From the NCBI GenBank assembly GCA_947626995.1, contig CANQUI010000001.1, positions 1 to 64,000 of the forward strand: a stretch of DNA of 64,000 nucleotides. Reading direction: 5' to 3'. The notes below the pieces were generated by a model that was given only the letters and a program-made list of their open reading frames with translations, did not search any database and had not been told where the DNA came from. The DNA is from an uncultured Eisenbergiella sp. (GTDB lineage Bacteria > Bacillota > Clostridia > Lachnospirales > Lachnospiraceae). This document shows positions 33,512 to 42,105 of this stretch, piece by piece (positions within the stretch are counted from its first letter, which is position 1; each line of letters opens with the position of its first letter). The position numbers and the translations under genes were made by a program.

Positions 33512-34135
33512 ATGTATCAAAAATATGGCAAACGTTTTTTGGATATCGTGATTTCCCTGGCAGTGCTGGTGATTTTAAGTCCCGTTTTGCTGGTGGTGGC
33601 GGCGCTGGTGCGCGTAAAGCTGGGCAGCCCGGTGCTGTTTTGCCAAAAACGGCCGGGCCGGGGAGAAAAAATCTTCCGGCTGTATAAATTTCGAACGATG
33701 ACGGACGAGCGGGACGAGCAGGGCAATCTTTTGCCGGATCAGGACAGACTGACCCGTTTCGGACGGTTCCTGCGCGCCTCCAGCCTGGATGAACTGCCGG
33801 AGTTTTTCAATATCCTGAAAGGGGATATGAGCTTCATCGGCCCCAGGCCGCTGCTGGTGCGCTATCTGCCCTATTACAAACCGGAAGAACGGGCCCGTCA
33901 CAGCGTCCGGCCGGGTCTGACGGGGCTGGCCCAGGTCAACGGGCGCAATGCGCTCAACTGGGAGGCGCGGTTTGCCTATGACCTGCAGTATGTGGAAAAG
34001 TGCAGCCTCGGCCTGGATCTGTCGATCCTGTTTCAAACCGTGGGCAAGGTGTTTCAAAGGGCCGACGTGCTCTCCGGCGCGCAGCAGACGGTGCCGGATC
34101 TGGACGAATACAGAAAGGACATGGTTTCCGGATGA
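33512..34135 (+). CDS. epsL: Undecaprenyl-phosphate sugar phosphotransferase (EpsL/PglC type)
   Basis: Monotopic phosphoglycosyltransferase of 207 residues. It has one N-terminal re-entrant membrane helix, then RLYKFRTM, SLDELPEFFNIL with the catalytic DE pair, GDMSFIGPRPLL and RPGLTGLAQVNGRN. It transfers a bacillosamine-type sugar 1-phosphate to undecaprenyl phosphate and is the only initiating transferase seen, so it probably sets the reducing-end sugar. ATG 33512 has AGGGGGG upstream. The stop overlaps the PLP gene. Confidence 0.9.
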   Translation: MYQKYGKRFLDIVISLAVLVILSPVLLVVAALVRVKLGSPVLFCQKRPGRGEKIFRLYKFRTMTDERDEQGNLLPDQDRLTRFGRFLRASSLDELPEFFNILKGDMSFIGPRPLLVRYLPYYKPEERARHSVRPGLTGLAQVNGRNALNWEARFAYDLQYVEKCSLGLDLSILFQTVGKVFQRADVLSGAQQTVPDLDEYRKDMVSG

Positions 34136-35121
34136 AGATAGATGTGTTTGAACGCGGGTTTTCTCCCACACCCATTCAGGAGCTTACGGGCGTCTGCCCA
34201 AAAAACCGGGTCTTTTTGAAGCGGGAGGATTTTCTCCCCTTTTCCTTTGGCGGCAACAAGGTCAGGAAGGCGCGGCATTTCTACCGGGAAATCCAAACGC
34301 AGTCCGCCGATGTGGTGATGACCTACGGCAGCTCCAGTTCCAATCACTGCCGGATCATCGCAAACATGGCCGCCGCCATGGGACTGCCGTGTCATATCAT
34401 TTCCCCGGAGGAAAATTACAAAGACACCCCCAACAGCAGAATGGTGCAACGCTTCGGTGCGGTGGTGGAAAAGGTGCCGCTTTCCGGGATCAGTCAGGCC
34501 ATCGAGGCGCGCAGGGCGGCATATCAAAAAAGCGGAAAAAATCCGTATTTTATTCAGGGCGGCGGCCACGGGGATCCGGGAACGGCGGCCTATGTGGAAT
34601 GTTACGAGGAGATCCGCCGCTGGGAGCAGGAGCGGGAAATTTCCTTCGACTATATTTTCCATGTTTCCGGCACGGGAACGACACAGGCGGGGCTGGTCTG
34701 CGGGCTGCTTGCCTGCGGACGGCAGGCGCACACCCGGATCGTAGGGCTGAGCAACGCCCGTACCCTGGAAAGAGGGCGGCCGGTGGTGGTGCAAAGCGCG
34801 CTGTCCTGGCTGGAACATGTTTATGCCCTGCAGACGGGACGCCGGATTTTGGAAGATACGGTGGAACAGGCCGTCTGCTTTGAGGACGCCTGGCGGCTGG
34901 GCGGATATGGCTGCTATAACAGCGCTGTCCTTGGGACGGTGGATGAAATGATGAAGCGTTACGGCATCCCCATGGATACCACCTATGTGGGCAAGGGGTT
35001 CTGGGCCATGACAGAGTATGTGAAACGGGAAGGACTTACAGGAAAAAAGATCCTGTTTTTGCATACCGGAGGGACGCCGCTGTTTTTTGAGGAACGCCCC
35101 GGAGAGGAGAGGGCAGAATGA
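34132..35121 (+). CDS. D-cysteine desulfhydrase/ACC deaminase-like PLP enzyme
   Basis: Fold-type II PLP protein of 329 residues. The Schiff-base lysine sits in FGGNKVRKARHF, as in D-cysteine desulfhydrase and ACC deaminase; SSSNHCRIIANMAAAMG and FHVSGTGTTQAGLV contribute to cofactor binding. The family handles small D-amino acids or beta-elimination/replacement of serine-type substrates. Here it overlaps epsL on one side and an ATP-grasp gene on the other (ATGA at both ends), so a catabolic role is unlikely. It may make or racemise the amino acid that the ATP-grasp enzyme attaches to a 4-amino sugar (inference). Confidence 0.75.
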   Translation: MKIDVFERGFSPTPIQELTGVCPKNRVFLKREDFLPFSFGGNKVRKARHFYREIQTQSADVVMTYGSSSSNHCRIIANMAAAMGLPCHIISPEENYKDTPNSRMVQRFGAVVEKVPLSGISQAIEARRAAYQKSGKNPYFIQGGGHGDPGTAAYVECYEEIRRWEQEREISFDYIFHVSGTGTTQAGLVCGLLACGRQAHTRIVGLSNARTLERGRPVVVQSALSWLEHVYALQTGRRILEDTVEQAVCFEDAWRLGGYGCYNSAVLGTVDEMMKRYGIPMDTTYVGKGFWAMTEYVKREGLTGKKILFLHTGGTPLFFEERPGEERAE

Positions 35122-36092
35122 ATATTCTGATTCTGAGCGCCGGCACCCGCGATAAAGTGGTGCAGTATTTCAAAAAAGAACTTGCCGGGCAGGGGCGGGT
35201 CATTGCCACGGACTGCAGCAATCTGGCGCCGGCGGTTTATGAGGCGGACGAATTCGTCCTGGTGCCCCGGATCACGGAAGCGGGATATCTGGAAAGGATC
35301 CTGGATCTGTGCCGGGAAAAACGCATCGACGGCGTCCTTTCCCTGATCGATCCGGAGCTGAGCCTGCTGGCCGCGCACCGGGACGAATTTCTGGCCGTGG
35401 GGACGACCCCGATTATTTCGGACCCGGAGGTGGTGGAAACCTGTTTCAACAAGTTTGCCATGTATCAGAAGCTTTGCAGCATGGGATTTCGGACCGCAAA
35501 ATGCTTTCGGGATCCCGACGCGTTTTTCGCCGCGATAGAAGCCGGACAGATGCGTTATCCCGTCTTTTTAAAGCCGGTGTGCGGCAGCGCCAGCTTAAAC
35601 ATCAGCAAGGCCGGCTGTCCCGAAGAAGTGGAGCTGTTATGTAAATTGAACGAAGACCTGCTGATTCAGGAATATATGGACGGACAGGAATACGGCGCCG
35701 ACGTTTATGTGGATCTGATCTCCGGCGAGGTGATCTCTGTCTTTGTGAAAAAAAAGATCAAGATGCGGGCGGGAGAAACGGACAAATCCATCTCCTATAA
35801 GGATCCGGCGCTCTTTGCCCTGATCTGCGATTTCGTAACCCGAATGGGATTTCGCGGCATCCTCGATATCGACCTGTTCCAAATCGGGGACAAGTGGTAT
35901 ATTTCCGAGGTCAACCCCCGCTTCGGCGGCGGGTATCCCCATGCTTACGCCTGCGGCGTGAACGTGCCGGCCATGATTGTAAACAACCTGAGGGGAAAGA
36001 AAAACGAGCCTGCGGTGGGCGCTTATCCGGCCGGCGTGGCGATGATGAAGTACAACGAGATCATGATCCGGGAGATGTCTGACGATGAATGA
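35118..36092 (+). CDS. ATP-grasp ligase (CarB/PylC-like)
   Basis: Protein of 324 residues with an N-terminal pre-ATP-grasp Rossmann domain (MNILILSAGTRDKV) and an ATP-grasp domain (YPVFLKPVCGSASLNISK, EYMDGQEYGADVYVD, and the magnesium site DIDLFQIGDKWYISEVNPRFGGGYPHA). ATP-grasp enzymes join a carboxylate to an amine through an acyl phosphate. Coupling with the PLP enzyme and the EpsL/EpsN module suggests aminoacylation of an amino sugar. It overlaps the next glycosyltransferase gene by 8 nt. Confidence 0.8.
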   Translation: MNILILSAGTRDKVVQYFKKELAGQGRVIATDCSNLAPAVYEADEFVLVPRITEAGYLERILDLCREKRIDGVLSLIDPELSLLAAHRDEFLAVGTTPIISDPEVVETCFNKFAMYQKLCSMGFRTAKCFRDPDAFFAAIEAGQMRYPVFLKPVCGSASLNISKAGCPEEVELLCKLNEDLLIQEYMDGQEYGADVYVDLISGEVISVFVKKKIKMRAGETDKSISYKDPALFALICDFVTRMGFRGILDIDLFQIGDKWYISEVNPRFGGGYPHAYACGVNVPAMIVNNLRGKKNEPAVGAYPAGVAMMKYNEIMIREMSDDE

Positions 36093-37206
36093 AACGATCC
36101 TGATTTTTTCCAACAGCGATTCCGGCCTGTACGATTTCCGCAAAGAGCTGCTGACGGCGCTGCGGGAAAAAGGATACCGCGTCCATGTGTCGGTGCCGGA
36201 TACCGGCTATGTGGAAAAGATCCGGGCGCTGGGGTGCCTGTGCCATCCCACTAAGATGGAGCGGCGGGGCATGAATCCGGCGAAGGATCTGAAACTGTTT
36301 TTCTTCTATCTGCGTCTGATCAAAGAGACGAAACCGGCGGTGGTGCTGACCTATACCATAAAGCCCAACATTTACGGCGGGATCGCCTGCCGTCTGCTGC
36401 GGACACCGTATCTGGCAAACATCACGGGGCTTGGGACCACGCTGGAGCACGGCGGTCTGCTGCAAAAGCTGATTGTGTTTTTGTACCGGGCAGGGCTAAA
36501 GGGCGCGGCCTGCGTTTTCTTTCAAAACCGGCAGAACCGCGATTTTATGCTGGAAAAGGGCTGTGTGAAGGCGGGTGCGGTCACGCAGATTCTTTCCGGT
36601 TCCGGCGTAAACCTCGCCGAGCACCAACAAAAGCCCTATCCGCCTGCGGGAGAGATCCGGTTTTTGTCGATTATGCGCATCATGAAGGATAAGGGGATCG
36701 GGGAGCTGCTGGAGGCCGCCCGGATCATCCATGAGGAAACCCCTGCGGTCCGGTTTGAGATTCTGGGAGCGTATGAAGAAGAAACCCGGGAACGCTATGA
36801 ACCGTTGATTGAGGACTTGCAATCAAAAGGCATTGTGCGGTATTATGGATATCGGGATGATACGCCCGCCTTTTACGAGCGCTGTCAGGCCGTGATCCAT
36901 CCCTCCTATCACGAGGGGATGTCCAATGTACTGCAGGAGGCGGCCGCCGCAGGCCGGCCGGTCATTGCCAGCGATATCGCGGGGTGCCGGGAGATTTTTG
37001 AGGACGGCGTTTCCGGGATCGCTTTTTTGCCCCAAAGCGCGGAAGCGCTGACGGACGCCATCCGGGCGTTCCTTTCCCGTTCCTACGAGGAGCGGACGTT
37101 GATGGGACAAAGGGCCCGGACGTATGTGGAACGCTTCTTTGACCGGAGGAAAGTGGTGGCGGCCTACCTTAAGACAATCGAAGAAATCGGCGAAAGAAAA
37201 AGATAA
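36085..37206 (+). CDS. Glycosyltransferase family 4 (PglA/WbpT-like)
   Basis: GT-B transferase of 373 residues. TYTIKPNIYGGIACR and NITGLGTTLE are features of the GT4 group that adds the second sugar (often GalNAc) to undecaprenyl-PP-bacillosamine. The C-terminal nucleotide site includes HPSYHEGMSNVLQEAAAAGRPVIASD. The gene order PGT, ligases, PglA-like enzyme fits early chain assembly. It starts inside the ATP-grasp gene by 8 nt. Confidence 0.85.
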   Translation: MNETILIFSNSDSGLYDFRKELLTALREKGYRVHVSVPDTGYVEKIRALGCLCHPTKMERRGMNPAKDLKLFFFYLRLIKETKPAVVLTYTIKPNIYGGIACRLLRTPYLANITGLGTTLEHGGLLQKLIVFLYRAGLKGAACVFFQNRQNRDFMLEKGCVKAGAVTQILSGSGVNLAEHQQKPYPPAGEIRFLSIMRIMKDKGIGELLEAARIIHEETPAVRFEILGAYEEETRERYEPLIEDLQSKGIVRYYGYRDDTPAFYERCQAVIHPSYHEGMSNVLQEAAAAGRPVIASDIAGCREIFEDGVSGIAFLPQSAEALTDAIRAFLSRSYEERTLMGQRARTYVERFFDRRKVVAAYLKTIEEIGERKR

Positions 37207-37257
37207 AAAATGCGAAGGAAGCGCAAAGGACGCGCTGCCAGCGGAAAAGAGGATAAC

Positions 37258-38574
37258 ATGGGACTGTACGAAAAACTGCTGTCGGGGGAAGAAAAGCTGT
37301 CTCTGGTGGGACTGGGGTATGTAGGGATGCCCATTGCGGTGGCGTTTGCCAGAAAGATCCGGGTAATCGGCTATGATTTAAACGAAAGAAAGATCGGGCT
37401 GTATCGCTCGGGCGTGGACCCGACCCGGGAGGTGGGAGACGAAGTCATTGCCCATACGACGGTGGAATTTACCGCGGACGCCGCAAAGCTTCGGGAAGCA
37501 AAATTCCATATTGTAGCGGTTCCCACGCCGGTCAACGACGACCGGACGCCGGATCTGACCCCGGTGGAAGGAGCCAGCCGCATACTGGGGCAGAACCTGA
37601 CGAAAGGCAGCATAATCGTATTTGAATCCACGGTCTATCCGGGGGTGACGGAGGAAATCTGCGTGCCGATTCTGGAAAAGGAATCCGGGTTAAAATGCGG
37701 CGTGGATTTTAAGGTGGGCTATTCACCGGAACGGATTAATCCCGGCGATCAGGTGCACCGTCTGGAAACCATTACCAAGATCGTCTCCGGCATGGACGAA
37801 GAAACGCTGGAGGTGGTGGCGAAGGTATACGGGCTGGTGGTGGAGGCCGGCGTTTATCGGGCGGAATCCATTAAGGTGGCGGAAGCGGCCAAGGTCATTG
37901 AGAACAGTCAGCGCGACATCAATATCGCCTTTATGAACGAACTGTCCATCATCTTTAATAAGATGGGCATCGATACCAGAAGCGTGCTTCAGGCGGCGGG
38001 GACAAAGTGGAATTTCCTTCCGTTTTTCCCGGGGCTGGTAGGAGGCCACTGCATCGGGGTGGACCCCTATTATCTGACCTATAAGGCCGAGCAGATGGGG
38101 TATCATTCCCAGGTTATCCTGGCGGGACGCCGGATCAACGACAGTATGGGCAAATATGTGGCGGAAAACGTGGTCAAGAACCTGATCCGGGCCGATGTGG
38201 CGGTCAAAAGCGCAAAGGTGGCGATCCTGGGCTTTACCTTTAAGGAAAACTGTCCCGATACCCGCAACACCAAGGTGATCGACATCGTAAAGGAGCTGCA
38301 CGAGTACGGCATCCATCCGCTGATCGTAGACGGGACGGCGGACCGGGAAGAGGCCCGGCATCTTTACGGCGTAGAACTGGCGGATCAAAGCGAGATAAAG
38401 GATCTGGACGCGCTGGTCATCGCCGTGGCTCATAAGGAGTTTGAAAAGATGGACAAGGACGCCATCGACGCCTGCTTTAAGCCTTCCAATGAAAAAAGGG
38501 TGCTGGTGGACGTAAAGGGGATTCTGGACCGGAAGCTGTATCAGGAAGATCCTTACATTTACTGGAGACTGTAA
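37258..38574 (+). CDS. tviB: UDP-N-acetyl-hexosamine 6-dehydrogenase (TviB/WbpO family)
   Basis: Nucleotide-sugar dehydrogenase of 438 residues, oxidising UDP-GlcNAc or UDP-GalNAc at C6 to the uronic acid. The UDPG/MGDP dehydrogenase fold is seen in VGLGYVGMPIAVAFA, VPTPVNDDRTPD, ESTVYPGVTEE and the catalytic cysteine in GGHCIGVDPYYLTYKA. The ECVAAxxxG-type segment has the TviB/WbpO rather than the Ugd form. It pairs with the epimerase at 41117 to give UDP-GalNAcA. ATG 37258 follows AGAGGA; the track start adds 16 residues. Confidence 0.88.
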   Translation: MGLYEKLLSGEEKLSLVGLGYVGMPIAVAFARKIRVIGYDLNERKIGLYRSGVDPTREVGDEVIAHTTVEFTADAAKLREAKFHIVAVPTPVNDDRTPDLTPVEGASRILGQNLTKGSIIVFESTVYPGVTEEICVPILEKESGLKCGVDFKVGYSPERINPGDQVHRLETITKIVSGMDEETLEVVAKVYGLVVEAGVYRAESIKVAEAAKVIENSQRDINIAFMNELSIIFNKMGIDTRSVLQAAGTKWNFLPFFPGLVGGHCIGVDPYYLTYKAEQMGYHSQVILAGRRINDSMGKYVAENVVKNLIRADVAVKSAKVAILGFTFKENCPDTRNTKVIDIVKELHEYGIHPLIVDGTADREEARHLYGVELADQSEIKDLDALVIAVAHKEFEKMDKDAIDACFKPSNEKRVLVDVKGILDRKLYQEDPYIYWRL

Positions 38575-38599
38575 CGCGATTCGTAAAGGGAACAACGGG

Positions 38600-39946
38600 A
38601 TGATCAGAAAAAAAGGATATTTGTTCGTATATACGTTCACAGCCCTGTTTTTTGCAGGGCTGTGGCTGTTCGGAAGTACGGGCTTTTACAGCGACAGTCA
38701 TCAATATATCGCCATGCACATCCACAGAGAACCGCTCTATCCTTTTTTTCTGTGGATTTTCCGTATCCTGTTCAAAGAAGAACATTATCTGGAAGTGGTG
38801 CGCTTTTTACAGAACGTGCTGGCGGCGTATTCCGTGATCTGTCTGACGGCCTGCCTGCGGCGGGAATTTCAAATGGGGACGGGCCTTACGGCCGTGTCCG
38901 CCCTGCTTTTGCTGCTGCCCCACGTGATCACGCCCCTTGCTTCGGAGACGCATCTGACGCTTTCCAACGGCATTTTAAGCGAGGCTTTGGGTCTGCCGCT
39001 TTATTACCTGTTTTTTTCCGCCTGCCTTTCCATGATCTTTGGCTGGACGAAACGGCGGGCCATGCTGGCTCTTTTGTATGCGTTTCTGCTGTCCCTGACC
39101 AGAGGGCAGATGATGGCGGCGATCCTTTTGTGGATGGTGACGGTCCTGGCGCTGCAGATCGGGCGCAGGGCAAAAAAACAGGCGGCGCTGACGATCCTGT
39201 GCGTGGTGTTGGCCTTCGGCGGCCGGACGCTGTTGGTCAGAAGCTATAATTACGTATTTAACGGCTATTTTATCAACAATACCTTCGGCACGGTGGGGCT
39301 TTTGGCCAACGTGCTGTATGCGGCCGACCGGGAAGACGGAGAGCGGATTGCAGAGGACGAGGTCCGGGATTACTTTTATTACTCCTATGATCTGGCAATG
39401 GAAAGAGGGGCGAATTACCGCTGCGCGCCGGAGGGCTTTTTGGCCCGGGCGGCCCATCTGGAGCAATGGCACGATCCGCTGAAATTTGAGATCATTGAAG
39501 AACCCTGGCGGGGCCGGCACGACGCCGAGGGACTCTTGGATTATATCCCGGAAAACGTGGAATCCGACCGGTTGGCGGGCGTCATTTTAAAGGCCGTCTG
39601 GCCGGCGGTTTTTGGCCGGTGGCTGTATGATTATCTGGCGCTTTCCGTCTATGGCCTGATCCGTACGGTGGCGTTTGTACATCCCATTTTAAACCTGTAC
39701 GCGCTGCTGGTCTATTTGTTTGTGGCCGTGGGGGCAGGGTATGTCTTTTGGCGCCGCCGGGACTCCAAAGCGGCCCGTTTCGCGGCGTTTGCGCTTACGG
39801 CGGTGGCGGCCAACGTCTATTCCACCTCTCTTTTGATTATGTGTCTGTCCCGCTATATGATCTATGCGTTTCCCGCAGTCTATCTCGCCGCGCTCCTGCT
39901 TTGCCGCGAAGGGCTGACCATGCTGCGCCGCAAAGGGATTGCTTAA
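38600..39946 (+). CDS. Polytopic membrane protein, GT-C-like
   Basis: Membrane protein of 448 residues and about ten helices. The first external loop, GFYSDSHQYIAMHIHREPLYPFFL, has an acidic residue followed by a Y.LF-type helix start, as in several GT-C families. A soluble loop of about 100 residues lies between helices (about 240-340). It is probably a lipid-phosphate-sugar-dependent transferase. AAAGGG lies upstream of ATG 38600. A perfect hairpin occurs within the first 22 codons (38638-38664). Confidence 0.55.
   Translation: MIRKKGYLFVYTFTALFFAGLWLFGSTGFYSDSHQYIAMHIHREPLYPFFLWIFRILFKEEHYLEVVRFLQNVLAAYSVICLTACLRREFQMGTGLTAVSALLLLLPHVITPLASETHLTLSNGILSEALGLPLYYLFFSACLSMIFGWTKRRAMLALLYAFLLSLTRGQMMAAILLWMVTVLALQIGRRAKKQAALTILCVVLAFGGRTLLVRSYNYVFNGYFINNTFGTVGLLANVLYAADREDGERIAEDEVRDYFYYSYDLAMERGANYRCAPEGFLARAAHLEQWHDPLKFEIIEEPWRGRHDAEGLLDYIPENVESDRLAGVILKAVWPAVFGRWLYDYLALSVYGLIRTVAFVHPILNLYALLVYLFVAVGAGYVFWRRRDSKAARFAAFALTAVAANVYSTSLLIMCLSRYMIYAFPAVYLAALLLCREGLTMLRRKGIA
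38638..38664 (+). promoter_or_regulatory. Perfect hairpin inside the start of the GT-C gene
   Basis: CACAGCCCTG (38638-38647) and CAGGGCTGTG (38655-38664) make a 10-bp perfect stem with a TTTTTTG loop, 38 bases into the coding region. No T-run follows. It may slow translation or limit downstream expression; chance in a GC-rich membrane-protein sequence is also possible. Confidence 0.35.
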
Positions 39947-39962
39947 GATTCTATGAATCCGG

Positions 39963-39991
39963 TTGCACGCCGGAAGAAACGGGATTATACT
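39963..39991 (+). promoter_or_regulatory. Promoter of the SGNH lipoprotein unit
   Basis: TTGCAC (39963-39968), 17 bp, TATACT (39986-39991), in a 109-base gap between the GT-C and lipoprotein genes. Confidence 0.75.
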
Positions 39992-40055
39992 AAGGGACGG
40001 AAATGAAAGTTGGGTTTTCATGGAAATAGAATAGGGAAAGCGAGGTTATACGAAG

Positions 40056-41102
40056 ATGAAAAGAAAAGGGAAGCTGGTCTTTGCTGCGATTCTGGCGGCG
40101 GCAGCGCTTTTGGGAACGACGCTTTTTGGATGCAGCAAATCCGGCGATTATACGGAGGAGATCCGGGAATATCAGGAGAAGCTGGAATCGCTGTCGGCCG
40201 AAAACGAGGCGCTTCAGGCGCAGTTAAACGAGGCGCTGGGGCTTTCCGCTCCCGAGGAGACGGAAACGGAGGAAGAAGCGTCCACGGAAAGCGAGGTTTT
40301 ACCGGAGGAAGGAATCGTATCGGAAAATGAGGCCCCGCCCCAGAACGAAGGAGACGACCTTTGCAAGATCCTGGTGCTGGGCGACAGCATCTGGGGCAAT
40401 TATCGGGACGAAACCGGCGTGGCGGCCAAGGTGGAAACCTATCTGGGCTGGTCCGGTTGTCCCGCCCAGGTTTATAACGCGGCCATCGGAGGCAGCCGCG
40501 CCACCGTCGATTTGGACGACGATCCGAATTCGTTCGGCCCGGCCAGCGACAATTCTCTGGCCAAGATGGTCTCGATCCTGGAGGGGAATACGGATGTGGC
40601 GATGCTGGAAGGAAAACCGGCCTATGAGCCGATGCAGGAGGTGCTGCAGTGCAAGGATGAGATCGACGTGGTCATTCTGGCCTACGGAATGAACGACTTT
40701 TTAAATCAGGCGCCGATCAACAATTCCGACTCGCCCTGGACCGGTTTCGGGACGGCTCTGATCGAGGGAGTCTATAGCATCCAAAGGGTATTTCCCCACG
40801 CGCGGATCCTGATCATTACGCCTACGTACGCCTCCTATTTTTCCATCCCCGTGGCGAATATGGGCGAGAAGGCATTGTATAATTATGCCAGCGTGGCCTG
40901 CGATGTGGCGAAGGGAGAACATCTTCTGTGCATGGACGCGTATAACAATCTGGGGATTGATATGTACAATTCGGACGAATATCTGGAAGACGGCGTACAT
41001 CTGAATGAAAAGGGCAGGGACCTTTACGCCAGAGGCGTGGCGGGCGTATTGCTTTACGGTCAGGCCGGAGAAGTATCCGGCAACGCCATCAATTTTGAAT
41101 GA
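40056..41102 (+). CDS. SGNH/GDSL-hydrolase lipoprotein
   Basis: Exported lipoprotein of 348 residues. The lipobox is LFGC with Cys26. An acidic, probably disordered and partly coiled linker (residues 30-100, EEIREYQEKLESLSAENEAL) spaces the enzyme from the membrane. The hydrolase shows block I VLGDS (Ser111), GMND (block III) and DGVHLNEKG (block V His). SGNH enzymes in such loci remove or move O-acyl groups on glycans. It begins a new transcription unit and is the only lipoprotein of the locus, so it probably edits the finished surface polymer. Confidence 0.85.
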   Translation: MKRKGKLVFAAILAAAALLGTTLFGCSKSGDYTEEIREYQEKLESLSAENEALQAQLNEALGLSAPEETETEEEASTESEVLPEEGIVSENEAPPQNEGDDLCKILVLGDSIWGNYRDETGVAAKVETYLGWSGCPAQVYNAAIGGSRATVDLDDDPNSFGPASDNSLAKMVSILEGNTDVAMLEGKPAYEPMQEVLQCKDEIDVVILAYGMNDFLNQAPINNSDSPWTGFGTALIEGVYSIQRVFPHARILIITPTYASYFSIPVANMGEKALYNYASVACDVAKGEHLLCMDAYNNLGIDMYNSDEYLEDGVHLNEKGRDLYARGVAGVLLYGQAGEVSGNAINFE

Positions 41103-41116
41103 GACCGGAGGATGAA

Positions 41117-42091
41117 ATGGGATATCGGGATCTGAAATTTGACAAAGACAGTATTTTTCTGGTAACGGGAGGCGCGGGCTTTATCGGCTCCAATCTGTGC
41201 GAGGCCATTCTGGATCTGGGCTGTCAGGTCCGGTGCCTGGACGACCTTTCCACCGGAAGCCAGGCCCATGTGGATCTGTTTTTGGGCCGGCCCGGGTATA
41301 CGTTTCTCAAAGGGGATATCAAGGATCCGAAAACCTGTATGGAGGCATGTCAGGGCGTCACCTACGTGCTCAACCAGGCCGCCTGGGGCAGTGTGCCCAG
41401 AAGCATAGAGATGCCTCTTTTTTACGCGCACAACAATATCATCGGCACGCTGAACATGATGGAGGCGGCGCGGCAGTGCGGGGTGAAGAAGTTTGTCTAC
41501 GCTTCCAGCTCCTCCGTGTACGGAGATCATCCGGGGCTTCCCAAGAAAGAGGGGACGGAAGGCAACGTGCTTTCCCCTTACGCGCTGACCAAGCGGACGG
41601 ACGAGGAGTTTGGCAGGCTTTATAAAGAGCTGTACTGCCTGGATACCTATGGGCTGCGTTATTTCAACGTATTCGGCCGCAGGCAGAATCCGGAGGGGAT
41701 GTACGCGGCGGTCATTCCGAAGTTCCTAAAGCTTTTGCTGAGGGGAGAGGCGCCCACCATCAACGGGGACGGCCGGCAGTCCAGGGATTTTACCTATATC
41801 GACAACGTGATCGAGGCGAATCTGAAGGCCTGTCTGGCGCCTTCCGAGGCTGCGGGAAAGGCCTACAACATCGGATCGGGAGGACGGATTTATCTGATCG
41901 ATTTGTATCATACGCTGTGCGACGCGCTGGGCGTACAGATCGAACCGGTCTTCGGACCGCCCCGCAAAGGGGATATCCGGGATTCCAACGCCGATATCAG
42001 CAGGGCGCGGGCGCTTTTGGGATACGATCCGGAGTACGATTTTGAAAAGGGGATCCGGCTGGCCATCGACTGGTACCGGGAGAACCTGTAA
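41117..42091 (+). CDS. tviC: UDP-N-acetylhexosamine 4-epimerase (TviC/WbpP family)
   Basis: Extended SDR epimerase of 324 residues (TGGAGFIGSNLCE; ASSSSVYGDHPGLPKKE; YALTKRTDEE; FGRRQNPEG). The VLNQAAWGSVPRSIEMP segment is typical of TviC/WbpP, which act on UDP-GlcNAc or UDP-GlcNAcA. With TviB it should provide UDP-GalNAcA, as in Vi antigen. Start: ATG 41099 overlaps the lipoprotein stop, but ATG 41117 has GGAGG at 41107-41111; 41117 is preferred, 41099 cannot be excluded. Confidence 0.85.
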   Translation: MGYRDLKFDKDSIFLVTGGAGFIGSNLCEAILDLGCQVRCLDDLSTGSQAHVDLFLGRPGYTFLKGDIKDPKTCMEACQGVTYVLNQAAWGSVPRSIEMPLFYAHNNIIGTLNMMEAARQCGVKKFVYASSSSVYGDHPGLPKKEGTEGNVLSPYALTKRTDEEFGRLYKELYCLDTYGLRYFNVFGRRQNPEGMYAAVIPKFLKLLLRGEAPTINGDGRQSRDFTYIDNVIEANLKACLAPSEAAGKAYNIGSGGRIYLIDLYHTLCDALGVQIEPVFGPPRKGDIRDSNADISRARALLGYDPEYDFEKGIRLAIDWYRENL

Positions 42092-42105
42092 GAGGACCGG
42101 GAAAA

